This document shows positions 7,848 to 12,952 of a stretch of 12,952 nucleotides of DNA, one piece after another. The position numbers and the translations under genes were made by a program. The notes under the pieces are model-generated. The model saw nothing but the letters and a program-made list of their open reading frames with translations. It was not told the DNA's origin and ran no database searches. Position 1 is the stretch's first letter. The number at the start of each line of letters is the position of its first letter. Location of the stretch: contig CAMWWF010000046.1 of NCBI GenBank assembly GCA_947177885.1, positions 1 through 12,952 of the forward strand, in the 5' to 3' direction. Source of the stretch: an uncultured Lachnospiraceae bacterium (GTDB taxonomy: Bacteria > Bacillota_A > Clostridia > Lachnospirales > Lachnospiraceae).

Positions 7848-8128
7848 ATGGCTGTTTCCTTTCTGTTATTATAGACTCTCGGAATCTCCGTTTCCCCTCC
7901 CACAGGGCTTCCCGGAGATCATTTTTGTTGATTCCCCGCTTTTCCGGCCACAATTCTGTCAGAAACCGGAATCAGCCTGTCAGGATTCCGAGAGGCTGTT
8001 ACTGTTACTTTCTGCATGAATTTCCATACCCTGCGTGCTCCGATACGCATACCGGTCAATTGCCTACCGCGGCGATCGGTTCCCATGTATACGGCCGGCA
8101 CCACGGCCCGGCGGAACCTCTGCCGCTG
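7848..8128 (-). other. 281-bp fabF-fabZ gap with competing inverted repeats
   Basis: No convincing gene is present. On the minus strand the segment at 7994-7984 (CTCTCGGAATC) is a perfect 11-bp complement of 7886-7876 (GATTCCGAGAG). Its GGAATC core can also pair locally with GATTCC about 10 bases further on, and a CAGCCT/AGGCTG pair forms a third small hairpin. The distal arm lies about 29 bases before the fabZ start. A consensus TATAAT (7873-7868) without a recognisable -35 lies just after it. In many related clusters this is the accB position, but I find no biotin-attachment motif (EAMKM type) in any minus-strand frame. Confidence 0.55.
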
Positions 8129-9364
8129 TCACGCCCTGTACTTTCCGATCAGGATGCTTGCGTTATGTCCGCCGAATCCCAGAGAATTACTGAGGGCATA
8201 GGGCACCTCTTCCTGAAAGGCCTCCATACAATAGTTCAGATCCAGCTCTTCCTCTGTCTCCCTCAGCCCCACTGTCCTGTGGATAAAGTCTTCCTGTATC
8301 TCTCTGACACAGGTTACAAATTCCACAGCGCCCGCTGCTCCCAGCAGATGTCCCACCATGGACTTGGTGGAATTGATCCTCAGATTCTTTGCATGCTCTC
8401 CGAAAGCCAGTTTGATCGCCCTGGTCTCAAAGAGATCGTTATGATGAGTACTGGTTCCGTGGGCATTGATATAGGTCACCTTCTCAGGTTCCACCCCGCC
8501 GTCCGCCAAGGCATTCCGCATTGCCATTGCGGCTCCGGAGCCGTCCTCCGCCGGGGAAGTAATATGATAAGCGTCGGAAGAACATCCGTATCCCAGCACT
8601 TCCGCGTATATTTTTGCACCGCGTTTCCTTGCGTGCTCCAGCTCCTCCAGTATCACAATGCCTGCGCCCTCACCCATGACAAATCCGCTTCTGTCTTTGT
8701 CAAAAGGAATGGAGCATCTCTCCGGATCCTGGCAGGTGGAGAGAGCCGTCAGGGAAGTAAATCCTGCAATCCCCACCGGACAGACCGCGCTTTCCGTGCC
8801 GCCTGCCACCATCACATCCGCATCCCCGTACTGAATGGTACGGAACGCCTCGCCGATGGAGTTGGTTCCGGATGCACATGCCGTCACCACATCAATACTT
8901 TTGCCCTTCAGTCCGAAAGCAATACTGACATTGCCCGCCGCCATATTGGATATCATCAGGGGCACCAGCATGGGACCTACTCTGGAAGGACCCTTTTCCA
9001 TCAGTCTGCCGTGTTCTCTCTCCAGAGCCTGTAAGCTGCCCACGCCGCTGCCTATGGAGCACCCTACTCTGTAGGGATCCTCCTGCTCCATCCGTATACC
9101 GGCATCTTCCAGAGCTTCTTTGGAAGCTGCAATGGCATACTGGCAGAATAGTTCCATGCGGCGGGCCGCCTTTTTATCCATGTAGTCTTCAGCCTTGAAA
9201 TCCTTCACTTCCGCCGCCAGCTTACACTTATATTCCGTTGCATCAAAGCGGGTAATGGGCGCAAAACCGATCTTCTCCCGCTTCACGCTCTCCCAAAAGC
9301 TCTCCACACTGTTCCCGATGGGAGTAATGGCCCCCATTCCCGTCACAACAACTCTCTTTTTCAT
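8129..9364 (-). CDS. fabF: Beta-ketoacyl-ACP synthase II
   Basis: Elongates acyl-ACP by decarboxylative condensation with malonyl-ACP. From ATG 9364 it has 411 residues, as expected. The catalytic residues are Cys163 in VTACASGTNS, His302 in NAHGTSTHHND and His339 in KSMVGHLLGAAGA. The C-terminal NSLGFGGHN motif is intact. The frame opens 15 codons earlier, at 9409, and overlaps fabG, but ATG 9364 has GGAGAG at good spacing and starts with the typical MKKRVVVTGMG. The gap to fabG is 35 bases. Downstream there is an unusually long gap before fabZ. Confidence 0.97.
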   Translation of the reverse strand: MKKRVVVTGMGAITPIGNSVESFWESVKREKIGFAPITRFDATEYKCKLAAEVKDFKAEDYMDKKAARRMELFCQYAIAASKEALEDAGIRMEQEDPYRVGCSIGSGVGSLQALEREHGRLMEKGPSRVGPMLVPLMISNMAAGNVSIAFGLKGKSIDVVTACASGTNSIGEAFRTIQYGDADVMVAGGTESAVCPVGIAGFTSLTALSTCQDPERCSIPFDKDRSGFVMGEGAGIVILEELEHARKRGAKIYAEVLGYGCSSDAYHITSPAEDGSGAAMAMRNALADGGVEPEKVTYINAHGTSTHHNDLFETRAIKLAFGEHAKNLRINSTKSMVGHLLGAAGAVEFVTCVREIQEDFIHRTVGLRETEEELDLNYCMEAFQEEVPYALSNSLGFGGHNASILIGKYRA

Positions 9365-9399
9365 ACTCTCTCCTATTCCGATTCCGCATGTGCCGCCGC

Positions 9400-10140
9400 T
9401 TAAATGCAAAGACCGCCGTCCACGCAGAATACCTGTCCGGTAATGTAATCGCCTGTGCTTTCGGCCAGAAAGACAACAGCCCGGGCGATATCCTCCACGC
9501 TGCCCATCCTGCCCAGGGGAATGGTCTTCACCGCCTCTTCCCTGACTTTTTCCGACATGGCCCGGGTCATTTCCGTGTCCACAAATCCGGGAGCCACCGC
9601 GTTGACACAGATACCGCGGCTTGCCAGCTCCCTTGCCACACTTTTCGTCAGACCGATCAGTCCCGCCTTGGAAGCGGAATAATTTGCCTGTCCCGCATTG
9701 CCCAGAATACCGGAAGCGGAAGAAATGTTGATGATCTTTCCGCTTTTCTGCTTCAGCAGCTGTCTGGAGAGATGCCGTATGGTGTTAAATGCTCCCTTTA
9801 AATTGGTATCCAGCACCTGATCGTAATCTTCCTCTGACATCCGCATGATCAGCCCGTCACGGGTTACCCCCGCATTATTTACCAAAATGTCAATATGGGA
9901 ATATTTTGACAGGGCTTCCCCGATCATCTTCCCGCAGGCATCAAAATCGGACACATCGCACCCCACTGCTTCCGCCCTGCCGCCTTCTTTTTCAATCTGT
10001 TCCACAACCTCAAGAGCGCGTTCTTTCGAACCGTTATAGTTCACCAGCACCAGTGCCCCCTCCTTTGCCAGGGCACAGGCGATGGCCCGCCCGATTCCCC
10101 GGCTCGCACCGGTCACCAGAGCAACTTTGTCTGTCAGCAT
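9400..10140 (-). CDS. fabG: 3-oxoacyl-ACP reductase FabG
   Basis: An NADPH-dependent short-chain dehydrogenase that reduces 3-oxoacyl-ACP to 3-hydroxyacyl-ACP. It has 246 residues, the typical size. The Rossmann nucleotide motif GASRGIG is at residues 11-17, NNAG at 88-91, and the catalytic Ser141, Tyr154 and Lys158 in INISSASG and QANYSASKAG. The C terminus has the usual DYITGQVFCVDGG. ATG 10140 has GGAGG a few bases upstream, itself just after a hairpin at 10159-10190. A 245-bp gap precedes it, long for genes expected to be cotranscribed with fabD. Confidence 0.97.
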   Translation of the reverse strand: MLTDKVALVTGASRGIGRAIACALAKEGALVLVNYNGSKERALEVVEQIEKEGGRAEAVGCDVSDFDACGKMIGEALSKYSHIDILVNNAGVTRDGLIMRMSEEDYDQVLDTNLKGAFNTIRHLSRQLLKQKSGKIINISSASGILGNAGQANYSASKAGLIGLTKSVARELASRGICVNAVAPGFVDTEMTRAMSEKVREEAVKTIPLGRMGSVEDIARAVVFLAESTGDYITGQVFCVDGGLCI

Positions 10141-10158
10141 TTCCTACCTCCATTCCAT

Positions 10159-10190
10159 TGCCGCAGACAGCCCTTATCCCGCCTGCGGCA
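10159..10190 (-). repeat. Inverted repeat just before the fabG ribosome binding site
   Basis: TGCCGCAG (10159-10166) and CTGCGGCA (10183-10190) are perfect 8-bp complements around a 16-base loop. The transcript would fold directly upstream of the GGAGG of fabG. There is no U-tract, so it is not an intrinsic terminator. It could position a processing site or influence fabG translation. Confidence 0.5.
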
Positions 10191-10368
10191 CTTTGTTTCA
10201 TTTTAAATTGATCCCACATCCGCCAAACAATACAGTTACCGCAGGGCCCTTCTTCCGCCGCCGGCATTGGAAAACGCACACATGTCTCAGCGTATTGCGC
10301 TTTTTCGGACGGATACCGCTTTATCTCTCACAGCCTGTGGCGGGATACTCCTTTGGCCGCGTACCGTA

Positions 10369-10394
10369 CTGCGGCGTCCGGGCTGTCACCGCAG
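10369..10394 (-). repeat. Inverted repeat spanning the fabD stop codon
   Basis: CTGCGG (10369-10374) and CCGCAG (10389-10394) form a 6-bp stem with a 14-base loop that contains the fabD stop codon (10386-10388). No U-tract follows on the minus strand. Together with the hairpin at 10159-10190 it brackets the 245-bp fabD-fabG gap, in which I see no gene. Confidence 0.4.
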
Positions 10395-11306
10395 CGTCTC
10401 CAGCACTTTCTGCAGATCCGCCACAGTCTCCACATTCATCCCCCTGGCTTCTTTGTCAATCTTTCGCAGGAAACCGGTCAGCGTCTTGCCCGGTCCGATC
10501 TCAATGAAAGTATCCACACCGTCGGCCAGCATCCGCAGCATACTTTCACGCCATCTGACCGTTCCGGAGACCTGCCTGGCCAGAAGCTCTTTGACTCTGG
10601 AAGCCTCTGTCACAGGCACCGCCTCCACATTACAGATATAGGGAATCACGGGATCGTGCACTTCCACTCCTGCCAGCTCCGCCGCCAGCTTTTCTCCCGC
10701 ACCGGCAAGCAGCGCGGAATGAAAGGGCCCGCTGACTTTCAGGGGCACGCATCTCTTTGCTCCCGCCTCCGTCAGTTTCCCGGCTGCCCTCTGTACGGCA
10801 GCTTCCTCGCCGGTAATAACGATCTGGCCGGGACAATTGTCATTGGCAATGGATACGATCCCTTCCGTCTCCTCACAGATCCTGCGTATGGTATCGGCAT
10901 CCAGCCCCAGCACCGCTGTCATGGCGCCTCCGGTGGGATATGCCTCCTGCATGAAGATCCCCCTGCTGCGGATCAGCCGGAACAGATCCTCTGATCCCAT
11001 CACCCGTGCCGCTGCCAGGGCGCCGTACTCGCCAAGGCTCAAGCCTGCGCAGACATCCGCCTTCACGCCCTGTTCCTCCAGCACCCTCAGGATCGCCACC
11101 TCACAGGTGAGCATGGCAATCTGTGTGTATTCCGTGATATTTAATCTGTCATTCTCCGTAAAGCAAAGCTCAGCCAGATCCAGCCCCGTAGCCTCCGACG
11201 CCAGAGCAAAAACCTGCCTTGCCGTCTCATATGTATCATAAAACTCCCTGCCCATTCCTGCATACTGGGCACCCTGTCCGGGAAAGATAAACACTGTTTT
11301 TCCCAT
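10386..11306 (-). CDS. fabD: Malonyl-CoA:ACP transacylase
   Basis: Moves the malonyl group from CoA to AcpP, supplying the extender unit for FabH and FabF. It has 306 residues, normal for FabD. The GQGAQ loop is at residues 10-14, the nucleophile is Ser90 in GLSLGE, the carboxylate-binding Arg is Arg115 in RGIFMQEA, and the catalytic His is His196 in GPFHSALL. ATG 11306 has a GAGAGGA ribosome binding site at normal spacing. Gaps of 128 bp to fabK and 245 bp to fabG surround it. Confidence 0.97.
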   Translation of the reverse strand: MGKTVFIFPGQGAQYAGMGREFYDTYETARQVFALASEATGLDLAELCFTENDRLNITEYTQIAMLTCEVAILRVLEEQGVKADVCAGLSLGEYGALAAARVMGSEDLFRLIRSRGIFMQEAYPTGGAMTAVLGLDADTIRRICEETEGIVSIANDNCPGQIVITGEEAAVQRAAGKLTEAGAKRCVPLKVSGPFHSALLAGAGEKLAAELAGVEVHDPVIPYICNVEAVPVTEASRVKELLARQVSGTVRWRESMLRMLADGVDTFIEIGPGKTLTGFLRKIDKEARGMNVETVADLQKVLETLR

Positions 11307-11434
11307 ATTGTCCTCTCATTCCGCCGCACAAACGGCATCTTAATCCGCAGAAACCATAACACGCCCGCATCACCCGGAAGTATCCCCGTCCCTCCCGGAT
11401 GCAACGTGCTCCATCCGCTCTCAGCTCATTCGCA

Positions 11435-12358
11435 TCACAGCTTCAGCAGCTTCCCGGCCTGTTCCATGATCTCCTGTATCATCTCCGCACAGGTCTGCTC
11501 CCTGCTCACAAGGCCTGCGATCTGGCCCGCCATCAGAGTGCCGTTCACCACATCCCCTTCCACTACAGCCTTGCGCAGTGCACCCAGGGTCAGCTGCTCC
11601 AGCTCCTCAAAGGGAGCTCCGGCCTTCTCCAGCTTCAGGTATTCCCTGGTCATACTGTTCCGCAGCTGGCGCACCGGATGACCGTGGCTCAGACCTGTCA
11701 CCTCGGAATCGATATCCTTTGCGCCAATGACCTTCTTCTTGTAATTGTCATGTACAATGGATTCTTTCGCTACAATAAAGCGGGTTCCCAGCTGTACCGC
11801 CTCCGCACCCAGCATCATGGCCGCCGCAAAGCCTCTGCCGTCCGCGATTCCCCCCGCCGCGATCACAGGGATATCCACAGCGTCCACCACCTGGGGCACC
11901 AGAGTCATGGTGGTAGCGGAACCGATATGCCCTCCGGATTCCGTACCCTCTGCCACCACGGCGTCTGCGCCGGCTCTCTCCATCATCCTGGCCATGGCAA
12001 CACTGGCTGTCACGGGGATCACTTTTACCCCCGCTTCCTTCCACATTGCCATATACTTACCGGGATTCCCCGCGCCGGTGGTAACCACCTTTACGCCTTC
12101 CTCCACTATCACCTTTGCGATCTCATCGGCCTCAGGATTCATGAGCATGATATTTACGCCGAAGGGCTTATCTGTGAGCTCTCCCGTCTTCCGGATCTGT
12201 TCTCTCACAAAGGAGGCCGAGGCGCCGCCTGCACCGATGAGGCCGATACCTCCCGCCTCGGAAACCGCTGCTGCCAGATGATATTCCGCCACCCATGCCA
12301 TACCGCCCTGTATAACAGGGTATTGAATTCCCAGAAGTTCCGTTATTCTAGTTTTCAT
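11435..12358 (-). CDS. fabK: FMN-dependent enoyl-ACP reductase
   Basis: Catalyses the last step of each elongation cycle, reducing trans-2-enoyl-ACP with NAD(P)H through FMN. This is the TIM-barrel FabK type, not FabI. It has 307 residues. Visible features are an N-terminal IQYPVIQGGMAW, the phosphate-binding AAGGIADGRG (167-176), and AEGTESGGHIG with His144, the position of the conserved catalytic His in pneumococcal FabK. The family also includes nitronate monooxygenases, but the location between acpP and fabD settles the role. ATG 12358 has AGAGGA at good spacing. FabK enzymes are typically insensitive to triclosan, a family property not tested here. Confidence 0.96.
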   Translation of the reverse strand: MKTRITELLGIQYPVIQGGMAWVAEYHLAAAVSEAGGIGLIGAGGASASFVREQIRKTGELTDKPFGVNIMLMNPEADEIAKVIVEEGVKVVTTGAGNPGKYMAMWKEAGVKVIPVTASVAMARMMERAGADAVVAEGTESGGHIGSATTMTLVPQVVDAVDIPVIAAGGIADGRGFAAAMMLGAEAVQLGTRFIVAKESIVHDNYKKKVIGAKDIDSEVTGLSHGHPVRQLRNSMTREYLKLEKAGAPFEELEQLTLGALRKAVVEGDVVNGTLMAGQIAGLVSREQTCAEMIQEIMEQAGKLLKL

Positions 12359-12379
12359 GCTTCCTCTCTTTCCGCCGCG

Positions 12380-12399
12380 CAGGAACTTCTAAGTTCCTG
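12380..12399 (-). repeat. Perfect 9-bp inverted repeat between acpP and fabK
   Basis: CAGGAACTT (12380-12388) and AAGTTCCTG (12391-12399) are perfect complements separated by two bases, so the transcript would form an 8-bp stem with a four-base loop. It lies in the 82-bp gap after acpP. The bases that follow on the minus strand are GC-rich with no U-run, so it should not end transcription by itself. A role as a 3' stabiliser giving extra acpP mRNA is a reasonable inference. Confidence 0.6.
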
Positions 12400-12440
12400 T
12401 CCTTACAGCATCTTCTTGCCAGTCAGGATCTTTACGCCTT

Positions 12441-12674
12441 TTAGTCCTCTATCCCTTTCTCTTTCAGATAATTTACCACATCGCCAACGGTGCCCAACTG
12501 CTCCAGATCCTCGGAGGGGATCTCGATACCGAACTCATCCTCCAGTGCCATGACCAGTTCAAACAGGTCAAGGGAATCCGCGTTCAAATCGTCCTTAAAG
12601 CTGGTCTCCTCTGTTATTTTCATACCTTCCGCGTTCAATTTTTCCTCAATGACTTCTTTTAATTTCTCAAACAT
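12441..12674 (-). CDS. acpP: Acyl carrier protein
   Basis: A small acidic carrier that holds the growing acyl chain on a 4'-phosphopantetheine arm. It has 77 residues. The prosthetic-group serine is Ser34 in the DSLDLFELV motif, followed by the recognition helix ending [11 protein letters not shown]. This is the normal size and charge for AcpP. ATG 12674 is preceded by AAGGAG about nine bases upstream. It is the first gene of the FAS II run, with a leader of about 100 bases from the predicted start site that carries three FabT-type boxes. Confidence 0.98.
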   Translation of the reverse strand: MFEKLKEVIEEKLNAEGMKITEETSFKDDLNADSLDLFELVMALEDEFGIEIPSEDLEQLGTVGDVVNYLKEKGIED

Positions 12675-12730
12675 CTCTTCTTCTCCTTTTTCGCTCTACT
12701 CTTTGTGGTTTTAAATACTATCATATATAG

Positions 12731-12743
12731 TTTGAATCTCAAG
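12731..12743. promoter_or_regulatory. FabT-type operator box 1 (degenerate)
   Basis: TTTGAATCTCAAG fits TTTGA-N3-TCAAA in nine of ten arm positions. It is the box furthest from the promoter and nearest acpP, exactly 16 bp from box 2. Binding by the FabT-like protein of this window is inferred. Confidence 0.6.
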
Positions 12744-12746
12744 TTG

Positions 12747-12759
12747 TTTGATAGTCAAA
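12747..12759. promoter_or_regulatory. FabT-type operator box 2
   Basis: TTTGATAGTCAAA is a palindrome with perfect 5-bp arms around three bases. It matches the TTTGA-N3-TCAAA type of site known for streptococcal FabT. It lies in the predicted leader of the acpP transcript, about 20 bases past the start site. Confidence 0.75.
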
Positions 12760-12762
12760 ATA

Positions 12763-12775
12763 TTTGATATTCAAA
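12763..12775. promoter_or_regulatory. FabT-type operator box 3, next to the transcription start
   Basis: TTTGATATTCAAA has perfect 5-bp arms. It lies 9 bases beyond the -10 element of the acpP promoter, so it would cover or adjoin the transcription start. A bound repressor here should block promoter clearance. Confidence 0.75.
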
Positions 12776-12784
12776 CTATTTGGT

Positions 12785-12813
12785 ATGATACAACTGACAG
12801 CCGGCATTGTCAA
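12785..12813 (-). promoter_or_regulatory. Main promoter of the acpP-fab operon
   Basis: On the minus strand TTGACA (12813-12808), a 17-bp spacer and TATCAT (12790-12785) make a near-consensus housekeeping sigma promoter. The predicted start is around 12778. Its -35 overlaps that of the divergent promoter, and the three operator boxes follow directly downstream. Confidence 0.8.
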
Positions 12814-12835
12814 GAGGTTTCCAAAAATGTATAAT
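12807..12835 (+). promoter_or_regulatory. Divergent promoter for the gene at the right edge
   Basis: On the plus strand TTGTCA (12807-12812), a 17-bp spacer and a perfect TATAAT (12830-12835), preceded directly by TG, form a strong housekeeping promoter. The predicted start is near 12842, giving a leader of about 87 bases. Its -35 shares bases with the -35 of the acpP promoter on the other strand. Confidence 0.75.
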
Positions 12836-12928
12836 GGAATCAGTAACAACAGAAAAGTCACTGTTCATTCCGTTCATGGCAGCGGACGGCAGACGACAAA
12901 GTTCATTCCGTATTCAAAGGAGAATATC

Positions 12929-12952
12929 ATGCCAATCAGACAAACCATCCAG
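12929..12952 (+). CDS. Start of a divergent gene, cut by the window edge
   Basis: Only eight codons are visible (MPIRQTIQ). The start is supported by AGGAG at 12918-12922, six bases before the ATG, and by the strong upstream promoter at 12807-12835. Too little is present to name a family. The shared promoter region hints that it may be controlled together with, or against, the fatty acid operon. Confidence 0.65.

Noticed and set aside
7868..7873. Internal promoter for fabZ-accDA based on a consensus TATAAT
   Set aside because: No acceptable -35 is present at 16-18 bp upstream (the sequence there is G-rich), so only the -10 could be supported.
7919..8104. 61-residue open frame in the fabF-fabZ gap as a possible accB remnant or small gene
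   Set aside because: It starts at GTG without a ribosome binding site, shows no biotinyl motif or other recognisable feature, and overlaps the inverted-repeat region.
12731..12775. The three regular repeats as a miniature CRISPR array
   Set aside because: The repeats are 13 bp with 3-bp separators, individually palindromic, and placed right after a promoter. That is an operator array, not CRISPR.

Overview
The window looks like a chromosomal piece of a low-to-mid-GC anaerobic Firmicute, most likely a member of the Lachnospiraceae (class Clostridia). The basis is protein-level resemblance: a FabK-type enoyl-ACP reductase, a fused AccD-AccA carboxyltransferase, a FabT-like MarR regulator, and an ECF sigma factor of the kind common in gut Clostridia. 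I assigned this from remembered family features, without any search.

Layout. Almost everything is on the minus strand, so the region reads from right to left. At the right edge, a back-to-back promoter pair (about 12785-12835) drives a plus-strand gene that leaves the window at 12952, and a minus-strand type II fatty acid synthesis (FAS II) cluster. The cluster runs acpP, fabK, fabD, fabG, fabF, fabZ, accDA (fused), fabH (12674 down to 4491). It is followed by fabT (MarR family), an orphan membrane-anchored sensor histidine kinase, and a cardiolipin synthase whose start codon lies inside the kinase gene (down to 995). At the left edge is a separate unit: an ECF sigma factor with its own ECF-type promoter, overlapping a short, possibly truncated anti-sigma-like gene.

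How the genes work together. AccDA makes malonyl-CoA with biotin carboxylase and BCCP, which are not encoded here. FabD loads malonate onto AcpP, FabH starts chains, FabF elongates, FabG reduces, FabZ dehydrates and FabK completes the cycle. Directly after the acpP promoter are three 13-bp palindromes (TTTGA-N3-TCAAA type) repeated every 16 bp. They match the kind of site recognised by FabT, and a FabT-like gene sits at the far end of the same cluster, so a feedback loop is likely. The kinase and cardiolipin synthase at the end of the run extend the theme from fatty acids to membrane phospholipids.

Notable points are the absence of accB and accC from the places where related clusters usually carry them, long intergenic gaps with inverted repeats (acpP-fabK, fabD-fabG, fabF-fabZ), shared -35 elements at the divergent promoter, and the kinase-cls translational overlap. 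No stretch longer than 300 bases lacks a gene. The longest gaps are 281 bp (fabF-fabZ), 254 bp (acpP upstream region) and 245 bp (fabD-fabG). I see no tRNA, rRNA, CRISPR array, insertion sequence or prophage signal.
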